A program made the position numbers and the translations under genes. From positions 1 to 64,000 of the forward strand of contig NZ_BAOQ01000015.1 in assembly GCF_000344155.1 (NCBI RefSeq): a DNA stretch of 64,000 nucleotides, read 5' to 3'. Source of the DNA: Gordonia paraffinivorans NBRC 108238. GTDB taxonomy: Bacteria; Actinomycetota; Actinomycetes; Mycobacteriales; Mycobacteriaceae. Below the pieces are notes generated by a model. That model searched no databases, was not told the DNA's origin, and saw only the letters and a list, made by a program, of their open reading frames with translations. Shown here piece by piece: positions 28,420-36,172 of this stretch. Within the stretch, counting starts at the first letter, position 1. Every line of letters starts with the position of its first letter.

Positions 28420-28541
28420 GGTCATGAGTATCAGCGTCAAGCCCCGGCTGGCTGATCGGCAACCCTCCAACCGCGGTGGGGTGCTCCGGGTGATGACCGG
28501 GTTGAGGGATCGCGAGAGCGAAACCCCGGCAAGCGCGGGTC
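28420..28541 (+). ncRNA. SAM-IV riboswitch
   Basis: The sequence has the SAM-IV layout known from Actinomycetales: outer helix GGTCAT (28420-28425) pairing with ATGACC (28493-28498), the core CAAGCCCCGGCTGGC and GCAACCCTCCAACCGCGGTG, and a downstream GGCAAGCGCGGGTC that completes the pseudoknot. It lies in the leader of metY. SAM-IV elements bind S-adenosylmethionine and lower expression of methionine/sulfur genes. Downstream, GGGTCC/GGACCC (28537-28542/28550-28555) overlaps the aptamer 3' end and could be part of the switch. Confidence 0.92.
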
Positions 28542-28545
28542 CGAA

Positions 28546-28591
28546 GGTCGGACCCCATCAGGGTCTGTGAGGCCCTGCCGACCGTAGAAAG
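28546..28591 (+). promoter_or_regulatory. Putative expression platform before metY
   Basis: GGTCGG (28546-28551) can pair with CCGACC (28578-28583), closing an inner CAGGG/CCCTG stem, directly before the AGAAAG Shine-Dalgarno-like sequence (28586-28591). It competes with the GGGTCC/GGACCC hairpin that invades the aptamer end, so the two folds may be the ON and OFF states. Pairing is seen; the switching mechanism is inferred. Confidence 0.5.
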
Positions 28592-28604
28592 TGATTCAAT
28601 CGCC

Positions 28605-29927
28605 ATGTCTGATGCCACTGAAGGCACCAATCCCGTAGACAACTGGAGCTTCGAGACCAAGCAGGTCCACGTCGGACAGTCGGCCGACGCCGCGACGAAC
28701 GCGCGGGCGCTCCCGATCTACCAGACGACGTCGTACGTCTTCAACGACACCCAGCACGCGGCGAACCTGTTCGGCCTGGCCGAGCCGGGCAACATCTACA
28801 CCCGCATCATGAACCCGACCCAGGATGCGGTCGAGCAGCGCATCGCGGCACTGGAAGGCGGTGTGGCGGCACTGCTGCTGGCGTCCGGTCAGGCCGCGGA
28901 GACCTACGCCATCCTCAACGTCGTCGAGTCCGGCGGTCACGTGGTGTCGAGCCCGCGCCTGTACGGCGGCACCTACAACCTCTTCCACTACACCCTGCCC
29001 AAGCTGGGTGTCGAGGTGACCTTCGTCGAGGATCCCGAGGATCTCGATTCCTGGCAGGCCGCGATCAAGGACAACACCCGCGCCCTGTACGGCGAGTCGA
29101 TCTCCAACCCCAACAACGAGATCCTCGACATCAAGGGCATCTCCGAGGTCGCCCATCGCAACGGCCTGCCGCTGATCGTCGACAACACCGTCGCGACGCC
29201 GTACCTGATCAACCCGCTGGCCCACGGCGCCGACATCGTCGTCCACTCGGCCACCAAGTACATCGGCGGCCACGGCACCGCCATCGGCGGCGTGATCGTC
29301 GACGGCGGCACGTTCGACTGGCGCGTCCAGCGCGACGGCAAGGACCTGTTCCCCGGCTTCACCACCCCGGACCCGAGCTACCACGGCGCGGTGTTCGCCG
29401 ATCTCGGTGCACCGGCCTACGCGCTCAAGGCCCGTGTCCAGTGGCTGCGTGACACCGGTGCGGCGATCTCGCCGTTCAACGCCTTCCTGCTCGCCCAGGG
29501 CCTCGAGACCCTGAGCCTGCGCGTCGAGCGTCACGTCTCCAACGCGCAGAAGGTCGCCAAGTTCCTGGAGAACCACCCGCAGGTCGAGTCGGTCGCCTAC
29601 GCCGGCCTCGAGTCCTCGCCGTGGTACAAGCGCGGCCAGGAGCTGGCCCCGCGCGGCCAGGGCGCCATCGTCGCCTTCGAGATCGCCGGCGGCGTGGACG
29701 CGGGCAAGAAGTTCGTCGACGCCCTGACCCTGCACAGCCATGTGGCCAACATCGGCGACGTCCGCTCGCTGGTGATCCACCCGGCCTCGACCACCCACAG
29801 CCAGCTGGTCCCCGAGGAGCAGCTCGCCGCGGGTGTCACCCCCGGTCTCGTCCGACTGGCCGTGGGCATCGAGGGAATCGACGACATCCTGGCCGACCTC
29901 GAGCAGGGTTTCGCGGCGGCCAAGTGA
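28605..29927 (+). CDS. metY: O-acetylhomoserine sulfhydrylase
   Basis: A 440-residue PLP enzyme of the Cys/Met metabolism family that makes homocysteine from O-acetylhomoserine and sulfide. Key elements are [27 protein letters not shown] and the PLP lysine in [11 protein letters not shown]. Start ATG 28605. It sits under a SAM-IV riboswitch and directly upstream of metX, which supplies its substrate; the pair corresponds to Rv3340-Rv3341. Confidence 0.96.
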   Translation: MSDATEGTNPVDNWSFETKQVHVGQSADAATNARALPIYQTTSYVFNDTQHAANLFGLAEPGNIYTRIMNPTQDAVEQRIAALEGGVAALLLASGQAAETYAILNVVESGGHVVSSPRLYGGTYNLFHYTLPKLGVEVTFVEDPEDLDSWQAAIKDNTRALYGESISNPNNEILDIKGISEVAHRNGLPLIVDNTVATPYLINPLAHGADIVVHSATKYIGGHGTAIGGVIVDGGTFDWRVQRDGKDLFPGFTTPDPSYHGAVFADLGAPAYALKARVQWLRDTGAAISPFNAFLLAQGLETLSLRVERHVSNAQKVAKFLENHPQVESVAYAGLESSPWYKRGQELAPRGQGAIVAFEIAGGVDAGKKFVDALTLHSHVANIGDVRSLVIHPASTTHSQLVPEEQLAAGVTPGLVRLAVGIEGIDDILADLEQGFAAAK

Positions 29928-29943
29928 GACAGGTGAGGCAGCT

Positions 29944-31095
29944 TTGTCGGTGAGTATCGACCTGAACGCGACAGCGTCTGATCAGCCCGACTGGGAATCA
30001 CTCCCAGACGGGAAGCTCGTCGGCATGAAAATCGGATCGCTGCCTCTCGACAGCGGTGAACGGCTCGACGACGTCACCCTGGCGTTCCAGCGCTGGGGGA
30101 CGTTGTCGCCGTCCCGCGACAACGTGATCGTCACGTTGCATGCCCTGACCGGCGACTCGCACGTCACCGGTCCCGCGGACGACGAGCACGAGACCCCCGG
30201 CTGGTGGGACGGCCTCGTCGGTCCGGGCAAGGCCATCGACACCGACGAGTGGTGTGTCATCTCGGCCAACGTGCTCGGCGGTTGCAAGGGCTCGACCGGA
30301 CCGTCGTCGCTCGCACCCGACGGCCGTCCCTACGGATCGCGGTTCCCGCAGATCACCGTGCTGGACCAGGTACGCGCCGAGGTCGCACTGCTCGATCGCC
30401 TCGGAATCCCCAGCGTCGGCGCCGTTCTCGGCGGTTCGATGGGTGGCGCCCGTGCGCTCGAGTGGGCCATCGCGTACCCGGAGCGCGTGCGCAGCGCCCT
30501 GGTGCTCGCCGTCGGCGCACGGGCCACCGCAGACCAGATCGGCATCCAGAACACGCAGATCGCGGCCATCAAGGCAGATCCGGCGTGGAACAACGGCGAC
30601 TACCACGGCACCGGACGGATTCCGTTGGCCGGCATGGGCATCGCCCGGCAGATCGCCCATCTGACCTACCGCACCGAACACGAGCTCGACGAGCGGTTCG
30701 GCAATCAGCCTCAGGGCGACGAGAACCCGCTTCTCGGCGGGCGGTACGCCGTCCAGAGCTACCTCGAGTACCAGGCGAAGAAGCTGCAGCAGCGGTTCGA
30801 CCCGGGCAGCTACGTCGTGCTCACCGAGGTCCTCAACCATCACGACGTCGGCCGCAACCGCGGCGGGGTGAAGAAGGCCCTCAACGACTGCAAGGTGCCG
30901 GTGATCGTGGGCGGTATCGACTCCGACCGGCTGTACCCGTTGCGACTTCAGGCCGAACTGGCCGAGGAGCTCGGCAACTGCGTCGGCGGGTTGCACGTCG
31001 TGCACTCCGACACCGGCCACGACGGCTTCCTGACCGAGTTCGACGCGATCGCCGACCTCCTCAAGCAGACGGTCGAACTGGCGCGCCTGCAGTAG
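29944..31095 (+). CDS. metX: Homoserine O-acetyltransferase
   Basis: A 383-residue alpha/beta-hydrolase-fold acyltransferase that acetylates homoserine with acetyl-CoA. The nucleophile is Ser165 in [12 protein letters not shown]; later [10 protein letters not shown] and [12 protein letters not shown] carry the catalytic Asp and His. TTG 29944 is preferred as start because AGGTGAGG lies 5 nt upstream; GTG 29950 is the alternative. It follows metY by 16 bp and shares its SAM-IV control. Confidence 0.95.
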   Translation: MSVSIDLNATASDQPDWESLPDGKLVGMKIGSLPLDSGERLDDVTLAFQRWGTLSPSRDNVIVTLHALTGDSHVTGPADDEHETPGWWDGLVGPGKAIDTDEWCVISANVLGGCKGSTGPSSLAPDGRPYGSRFPQITVLDQVRAEVALLDRLGIPSVGAVLGGSMGGARALEWAIAYPERVRSALVLAVGARATADQIGIQNTQIAAIKADPAWNNGDYHGTGRIPLAGMGIARQIAHLTYRTEHELDERFGNQPQGDENPLLGGRYAVQSYLEYQAKKLQQRFDPGSYVVLTEVLNHHDVGRNRGGVKKALNDCKVPVIVGGIDSDRLYPLRLQAELAEELGNCVGGLHVVHSDTGHDGFLTEFDAIADLLKQTVELARLQ

Positions 31096-31160
31096 GCCTC
31101 CCCCACTCCCCGCTCCTCGTCCCGGCGCGCTCCTCGTCCCGGCCGAGACCGGACGGGTCG

Positions 31161-32765
31161 CTACGGAGCGGGAACGGGTGCGCCCTCGGTCGATTCCACG
31201 CCGGGTGACTTCGTTGCCGGAGACCGTGTATCCGGAGACTTCGTGTCCGGAGATTCCGTGTCCGGCGCTGCCGGATCGGCTCCCGGCGCAGACGTGGCCG
31301 AACCCGGCGCCGCCCCACCTGATCGGGGCAGCGCCGACCTCGGCGCCGGCGAGGCATCCTGGTCCGACGAGCCGGGCGCCGGCGCGGTGGTCGGACGCAG
31401 CTCCGACGGGAGAAGTTCCGGCGGGATCGGCGCCGTCGTCCCGGGAGGAAATGGCAGACCCGGCAACGGGAACGGCAACAGGGTACGGGTCGTCGTGGAG
31501 GTCGACGGCGCAGTCGGCGGGAGCTCCGTAGTGGCCCACCCCGGTTGTCCACCCCACTCCGTCTGCGGGATCTGTTGCGGCGCTACGGTGGTCGGAGCAA
31601 GAGTGAGCGGCACCGACGGACCGGCGCTCGGCGCCGGCGGATCCTGTGACGAGACCTCGGCACTCGACTCCTGCTCCCCGGTGGTCGCGACCGCGGGCAC
31701 GTTGCCGATCGACGGCGGCGCCTCGGTCCCCTGCCGGTCGGCGAACGAGGAACTCACCGCATAGATGGTGAACAGGGTGGCGGCGAGGATCGCGCCGGCG
31801 ACCGCGAGCGGGGTCGCCGACAGCCACTCGCGCTGTCGGCCACCGCCGATGAACGCCAGACCTGTTGTGGCGGAGTGTCTCTGAAGCGTCAGCAGGGCAG
31901 CGCCGGTGGCCGCCACGAGTTCGGGCGACGCGGGGCACACCGCGTCGAGGTCGTGACCGCGTGCGATGTCACGGACGGCCGGGAGATTGGCGAGACCCCC
32001 GACGAACACCACCGCGTCCGGGGCGATCCCGCGGGCCTCGATCTCGGCCACGTACCGGGCGAACACCTCGCGGGCCCGGGTGACCATGGGCGCGATCGCC
32101 TCGGCCACATGGGATTCGGTGAGGGTCACCCGCCCGGAACCACCCGGCAGCGTCACCGACGAACCGGCCGGGTCGTCGGAACCGCTGCGCCCGTAGGAGA
32201 TCTCCTCCTTGGCGGTGCGGCAGGCACTGAGCAGCTCACTGCGGCCGGGCCGCGTCCGGGCCGACTCGGCCAGGGACGGGTTGTCGGCGGCGAGCTTGTC
32301 CGCGATGGCCCGGTCGAGACCCCGCCCGCTGATCGCGGAACTGCGTTCGACGAAACCGACGCGACCGTCGGAGGGGTCCACGGTGTAGATCGACATACCG
32401 GTGTCGCCGCAGTCGACGACGACGGGTCTGGTGAACCGGTCGATCTCGCCGGTGTCGCAGAGGTAGGCGGCCACCGCGGCGTCCTCGGCGACCAGACGGA
32501 TCTGCCGCCGCGGTCCGCTCCCCCGGGACCGGATGCGACGGCGCTGCGAGGCGGTGCGGGCGGCGACGCCGATGGCGCCGACCCTGGTCCCGGCCTCGCG
32601 GGACGCGGAGAGCATGACGTCGATGCCGGCATTGACCCGGCCGGCGTCGTCGAGCCCATCGGTCGGGTCCACGTCGATCACGCGGGAATCCACCACACTG
32701 CGGCCGAGGTCGTCACGCGTGAGCAGGACGTAGTGGATCATGCCGGCGCCTGCCGACACGCCCAT
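31161..32765 (-). CDS. Membrane-tethered Hsp70/actin-like ATPase-domain protein with Pro-rich repeat tail
   Basis: A 534-residue protein. Residues 1-300 look like an Hsp70/actin-type ATPase: phosphate-1-like GVSAGAGMIHYVLLT, phosphate-2-like VVVDCGDTGMSIYTVD (115-130), Hsp70-like ACRTAKEEISYG (181-192) and adenosine motif VVFVGGLANLPAVRDIA (252-268). One membrane helix follows (about 317-338), then ~195 residues of Pro/Ser/Thr-rich sequence outside the cell ending in pentapeptide repeats (SPDTK-type). There is no Hsp70 peptide-binding domain. The design resembles Rv3446c-type DnaK-like proteins, but no type VII secretion genes are near. Function unknown. Confidence 0.7.
   Translation of the reverse strand: MGVSAGAGMIHYVLLTRDDLGRSVVDSRVIDVDPTDGLDDAGRVNAGIDVMLSASREAGTRVGAIGVAARTASQRRRIRSRGSGPRRQIRLVAEDAAVAAYLCDTGEIDRFTRPVVVDCGDTGMSIYTVDPSDGRVGFVERSSAISGRGLDRAIADKLAADNPSLAESARTRPGRSELLSACRTAKEEISYGRSGSDDPAGSSVTLPGGSGRVTLTESHVAEAIAPMVTRAREVFARYVAEIEARGIAPDAVVFVGGLANLPAVRDIARGHDLDAVCPASPELVAATGAALLTLQRHSATTGLAFIGGGRQREWLSATPLAVAGAILAATLFTIYAVSSSFADRQGTEAPPSIGNVPAVATTGEQESSAEVSSQDPPAPSAGPSVPLTLAPTTVAPQQIPQTEWGGQPGWATTELPPTAPSTSTTTRTLLPFPLPGLPFPPGTTAPIPPELLPSELRPTTAPAPGSSDQDASPAPRSALPRSGGAAPGSATSAPGADPAAPDTESPDTKSPDTRSPATKSPGVESTEGAPVPAP
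31201..31260. repeat. Four tandem 15-bp repeats in the 3' coding region of the ATPase-like gene
   Basis: Consecutive 15-mers 31201-31215, 31216-31230, 31231-31245 and 31246-31260 are similar; the last two are TCCGGAGACTTCGTG and TCCGGAGATTCCGTG. In frame they encode pentapeptides ESPDT/KSPDT/RSPAT/KSPGV on the minus strand. Such in-frame minisatellites can vary in copy number between strains. Confidence 0.8.
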
Positions 32766-32936
32766 CGACGTCAGTTCGTTCGCGGTGCGGTCGTCGGTCG
32801 GTGTTGCAGTGATACGTACTCCAGCGGTCGGTCTGTCTGCCGCGGCATTCGCGCATCAGGTGCGCAGGGGCAGATCACATGGCCTGTTCAATGCGCGACC
32901 TCATGGTCTGAAGATCACGCTCAGGTCTCATTGTAA

Positions 32937-33263
32937 TCAATCCGTGCCCAAAGAGTCGATCGACGTGGCCAGCCAGAGCATCACCGCACCGACCGTGGTC
33001 ATCACCGCGACGTCGAAGAACTTGCCTCTGACCTGCAGTAGCCCCGCCTTCGACGACGGGATGAACGCCCTCAGAAGCGCGCCGATCAGAAGTGCGGCCC
33101 CGAAGACGAACGAACCGCGACGCCAGCGGTCGAAGAGGACGAAGAGCGCGGCGGCCAGCACACCGAGCATCACCAGCAGATACGGGATCTGGACGAGGAC
33201 CGCGCGCACCCCGCGAACCCGCTCGGGGGCGAGCTCGGCACCGTGATGCTCGTCCGGGCTCAC
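32937..33263 (-). CDS. DUF3017 membrane protein
   Basis: A 108-residue protein with three hydrophobic helices ([57 protein letters not shown]) and short loops. GTG 33263 overlaps the folD stop (GTGA); an upstream in-frame extension to 33404 is Arg-rich shadow of folD. Same neighbour order as Rv3356c-Rv3355c. Function unknown. Confidence 0.85.
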   Translation of the reverse strand: MSPDEHHGAELAPERVRGVRAVLVQIPYLLVMLGVLAAALFVLFDRWRRGSFVFGAALLIGALLRAFIPSSKAGLLQVRGKFFDVAVMTTVGAVMLWLATSIDSLGTD

Positions 33264-34156
33264 GCCGTGCCGCCGCCCTCGGTGCCGGCCAGGCGGGCGG
33301 CGAGCTGCTGCTCGGCCCGCTCGACGACGTTGACGAGCAGGAACGCGCGGGTCAGCGGTCCGACGCCGCCGGGGTTCGGCGAGACGTGCCCGGCGACCTC
33401 CCACACATCCGGGTGGACGTCGCCGACCAGACCGGCGTCGGTTCGGCTGACGCCCACGTCGATCACCGCGGCACCGGGCTTGACCATGTCCTTGGTGATG
33501 AGGTGCGGCACACCCGCGGCAGCGACGACGATGTCGGCGCGCTCGACCTCGGACTTGAGATCGGCGGTACCGGTGTGGCAGAGCGTGACCGTGGCGTTCT
33601 CGCTACGGCGGGTGAGCAACAGGCCGATGGGGCGACCGATGGTCACACCGCGCCCGACGACGGTGACACGGGCACCGGCGATCGGGACGTCGTAGCGGCG
33701 CAGGAGGTGGATGACGCCGCGCGGGGTGCAGGGCAGCGTCGACTCCTTGCCCAGCACGAGACGTCCGAGGTTGATCGGGTGCAGGCCGTCGGCATCCTTC
33801 TCCGGGAGAATCCGCTCGAGCGCCTCGTTCTCGTCGAGGTGCTTCGGCAGCGGCAGCTGCACGATGTACCCGGTGCATGCCGGGTCCTCGTTGAGCTCGT
33901 CGATGGCCGCGTTCAGTTCCTCCTGCGTGATGTCGGCGGGGAGGTCCTTGCGGATGGAGGCGACGCCGACCTTCGCGCAGTCGGCGTGCTTGCCCTTGAC
34001 GTAGGAGTGGGAGCCGGGGTCGTCACCGACCAATACGGTGCCCAGCCCGGGGGTGATGCCGGCCTCCTTGAGCTTCTGCACCCGCTCGGTGAGATCGGCG
34101 AAGATCTCGTCGCGCGTCGTCTTGCCATCCAGTCGTATCGCGGTCACGGGGGCCAT
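33260..34156 (-). CDS. folD: Methylenetetrahydrofolate dehydrogenase / cyclohydrolase
   Basis: A 298-residue bifunctional folate enzyme interconverting methylene-THF, methenyl-THF and formyl-THF. Visible motifs are the substrate-site [14 protein letters not shown] (Tyr-x3-Lys), [10 protein letters not shown] and the NADP-binding [16 protein letters not shown], with PGGVGPLT near the C-terminus. Start ATG 34156; GTG 34147 is an in-frame alternative. It is co-translated with the DUF3017 gene. Confidence 0.95.
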   Translation of the reverse strand: MAPVTAIRLDGKTTRDEIFADLTERVQKLKEAGITPGLGTVLVGDDPGSHSYVKGKHADCAKVGVASIRKDLPADITQEELNAAIDELNEDPACTGYIVQLPLPKHLDENEALERILPEKDADGLHPINLGRLVLGKESTLPCTPRGVIHLLRRYDVPIAGARVTVVGRGVTIGRPIGLLLTRRSENATVTLCHTGTADLKSEVERADIVVAAAGVPHLITKDMVKPGAAVIDVGVSRTDAGLVGDVHPDVWEVAGHVSPNPGGVGPLTRAFLLVNVVERAEQQLAARLAGTEGGGTA

Positions 34157-34203
34157 TCTTCCATTGCTGCGTCCGACCCCGTGCGAGCACTAGTCTCGTG
34201 GTG

Positions 34204-35142
34204 ATGTCCGAAGCGCTGACCGACCTCCGGCGAGCCGCCGCCACCATCGCCCCGCACCTGCGGCGCACCCCGATCCTGCGCAGTTCGATCGACACCGTCG
34301 ACGGACCGCGCGAGGTGGTGTTCAAACTCGAATACCTGCAGCTGGGAGGCTGTTTCAAGGTCCGCGGCAGCCTGTGGGCGACGCTGCACGCCCGCGCGCG
34401 GGGCGAGCTGTCGGACGCGGGCGTCCTGGTCGCGTCGGGCGGCAACGCCGCGATCGGTGCGGCGTGGGCGGCCCGCATCGCGGGAGTGCCGTGTGCCGTC
34501 GTGGTGCCGGAGAACGCGCCGGTGGTGAAGGTCGAGACGTTGCGGGGCCTCGGTGCCACCGTGCATCTGGTCGGCCGTCGGTATCAGGACGCGGCCGACG
34601 CGGCGGTGGAGTTGGCCGCGTCGTCGGGTGCGCTGTTGCTGCACGCCTACGACCTCCCCGACGTCGTGACCGGCGCCGGCACGATCGGTCTCGAACTCGC
34701 CGAGGACGTTCCCGGCCCCCTCACGACCGTCGCGTGTGTCGGCGGCGGAGGCCTTCTGGCCGGCTTGGCCGCCGCACTGCGTCCCGGCGACCGTGCGATC
34801 GGCGCCGAGCCGGTCGGGGCCTCGTGTCTGCATCAGGCGCTCGCGGCGGGCGAACCGGTCACCGTCGAGCTCGACTCTGTGGCCGCCGATTCACTCGGCG
34901 CCACCCGCGTCGGCGACATCTGCTGGAACGCCGTCGCCGGCAACCCGGCCGTCGAGAGTGTGACGGTGACCGACGACGACCTGATCGCGGCGCGTCGGAT
35001 GCTATGGGATTCCCACCGCATCCTCGTCGAGCACGGCACCGCCGCCGCTCTCGCCGCGGTCACCACCGGAGCGGTTCCGGTGCACGAGGGTTCGACGCTG
35101 TGCGTCGTGCTGTGCGGGGCGAACACCGGGTTGGGGATCTGA
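34204..35142 (+). CDS. PLP-dependent serine/threonine dehydratase-like enzyme
   Basis: A 312-residue fold-type II PLP enzyme from ATG 34204 (two GTG codons precede it in frame). The Schiff-base lysine is in GGCFKVRGS and the cofactor phosphate loop is GGGGLLAG. The usual S-x-GN-H/Q motif is altered to SGGNAAIGAAWAA, lacking the polar residue after Asn, so substrate preference may differ from classic threonine dehydratases. No regulatory ACT domain is present, so it is catabolic-type or of other specificity. Divergent from folD, about 47 bp apart. Confidence 0.8.
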   Translation: MSEALTDLRRAAATIAPHLRRTPILRSSIDTVDGPREVVFKLEYLQLGGCFKVRGSLWATLHARARGELSDAGVLVASGGNAAIGAAWAARIAGVPCAVVVPENAPVVKVETLRGLGATVHLVGRRYQDAADAAVELAASSGALLLHAYDLPDVVTGAGTIGLELAEDVPGPLTTVACVGGGGLLAGLAAALRPGDRAIGAEPVGASCLHQALAAGEPVTVELDSVAADSLGATRVGDICWNAVAGNPAVESVTVTDDDLIAARRMLWDSHRILVEHGTAAALAAVTTGAVPVHEGSTLCVVLCGANTGLGI

Positions 35143-35419
35143 CGGTCAACGCTCCGCCGCGCGGTTGCCGGCGTTGCGGGCCGGCGCCGCGATCCGGATG
35201 TCGATCGCGACCGTGATCACCGGCGTGGGGGTCCACACCACGCGAGGGGTGCGTTCGGCGTCGCAGGGCTCGCGCCCGTATCACCGTGAGTCCTCGGTCG
35301 TTTGTCGCGTCGGCAGGAATGCGTACAGGTCTCGGTCACCCCCGGCACACCAGTGGGGGCTCGCGCGCGTCGACGTCGCGTCGTCCACAGCCTGGACCGG
35401 CGACTACGCTGGGCCCATC

Positions 35420-35884
35420 ATGTTCCGGATCATGTTCTTCCAGCCCTGCATCCCGCCGAACACCGGCAACGCGATCCGGCTGGCCGCCAACACGGGGTGC
35501 GAACTCCACCTCATCGAACCGCTCGGATTCTCCATGTCCGACGCCCAGGTCAAGCGGGCCGGGCTTGATTACCACGAGATGGCCCACGTCACCGTGCATC
35601 CCAATCTCGTGACGGCGTGGCACGAGCTGAAGCCCGAGCGCGTGTTCGCCTTCACCGCGCACGCCGATCGCTTCTACACCGACGTCGACTACCGCCCCGG
35701 TGACGTGCTGCTGTTCGGCCCGGAACCGACGGGACTGCCCGACGAGGTGCTGGCCGAACCGGAGGTCACCGACCGCATCCGGATCCCGATGCTCGCCGGA
35801 CGCCGGTCGCACAACCTGGCCAACTCCGCCAGCATCGTCGTGTACGAGGCCTGGCGGCAGAACGGATTCGCCGGAGCCGTGTGA
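35420..35884 (+). CDS. trmL: tRNA (cytidine/uridine-2'-O-)-methyltransferase, SpoU/TrmL type
   Basis: A 154-residue SPOUT methyltransferase. Motif 1 is PNTGNAIRLAANTGCELHLI, motif 2 LLFGPEPTGLP, and motif 3 RIPMLAGRRSHNLANSASIV forms the SAM knot. Small single-domain members methylate the wobble ribose of tRNA-Leu in E. coli. ATG 35420 is chosen over the long upstream extension; ATG 35432 is a close alternative. Corresponds to Rv3366 (spoU). Confidence 0.9.
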   Translation: MFRIMFFQPCIPPNTGNAIRLAANTGCELHLIEPLGFSMSDAQVKRAGLDYHEMAHVTVHPNLVTAWHELKPERVFAFTAHADRFYTDVDYRPGDVLLFGPEPTGLPDEVLAEPEVTDRIRIPMLAGRRSHNLANSASIVVYEAWRQNGFAGAV

Positions 35885-35891
35885 TCCCCGA

Positions 35892-35914
35892 CCGGGTCCG
35901 GCTATCCGACCCGG
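35892..35914. terminator. Possible weak bidirectional terminator between trmL and DUF167
   Basis: CCGGGTC (35892-35898) pairs with GACCCGG (35908-35914) around a 9-nt loop that contains the DUF167 stop codon. It lies between two convergent genes only 17 bp apart. There is no U-tract. Confidence 0.35.
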
Positions 35915-36129
35915 AAGCGCTTGGTGCGGGCGGTTGCGCCGCCGATCAGCGCGACCTTGCTCTTCGGGACCCCGAGGTGCTTGGCCAGCAACTCGGCCAC
36001 GGCCTTGTTGGCGCGGCCCTCGATGGCGGGCTCCCGGACGTAGACGGTGAGGGCACCGTCGGGGCCTGCCTCCACGAGCGGCCCCTTGGCACTCTTCGGC
36101 TTGACGGTCACCACGACCTGCTCTGACAT
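35902..36129 (-). CDS. DUF167 (YggU-like) protein
   Basis: A 75-residue single-domain protein matching the DUF167 fold: VTVKPKSAKGPLVE, the signature VREPAIEGRANKAVAELLAKHLGVPKSKV and a C-terminal GGATARTKRF. Widely conserved, function unknown. Start ATG 36129. It lies downstream of dnaE2 on the same strand but more than 40 bp past its end in the upstream direction, so it is a separate unit. Confidence 0.85.
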   Translation of the reverse strand: MSEQVVVTVKPKSAKGPLVEAGPDGALTVYVREPAIEGRANKAVAELLAKHLGVPKSKVALIGGATARTKRFRVG

Positions 36130-36172
36130 AGCTCCCTGCGATTCGTCGTCGACCCGGACACACTACGTGGGG

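Noticed and set aside
31201..31260. Tandem 15-bp repeats as a possible CRISPR or regulatory array
   Set aside because: They are in frame within the tail of the ATPase-like gene and contiguous without spacers, so they are a coding minisatellite.
35165..35419. N-terminal extension of the trmL frame
   Set aside because: The SPOUT fold starts at FRIMFFQPCIPPNTGN; the 85 codons upstream are not conserved-looking and have no Shine-Dalgarno.
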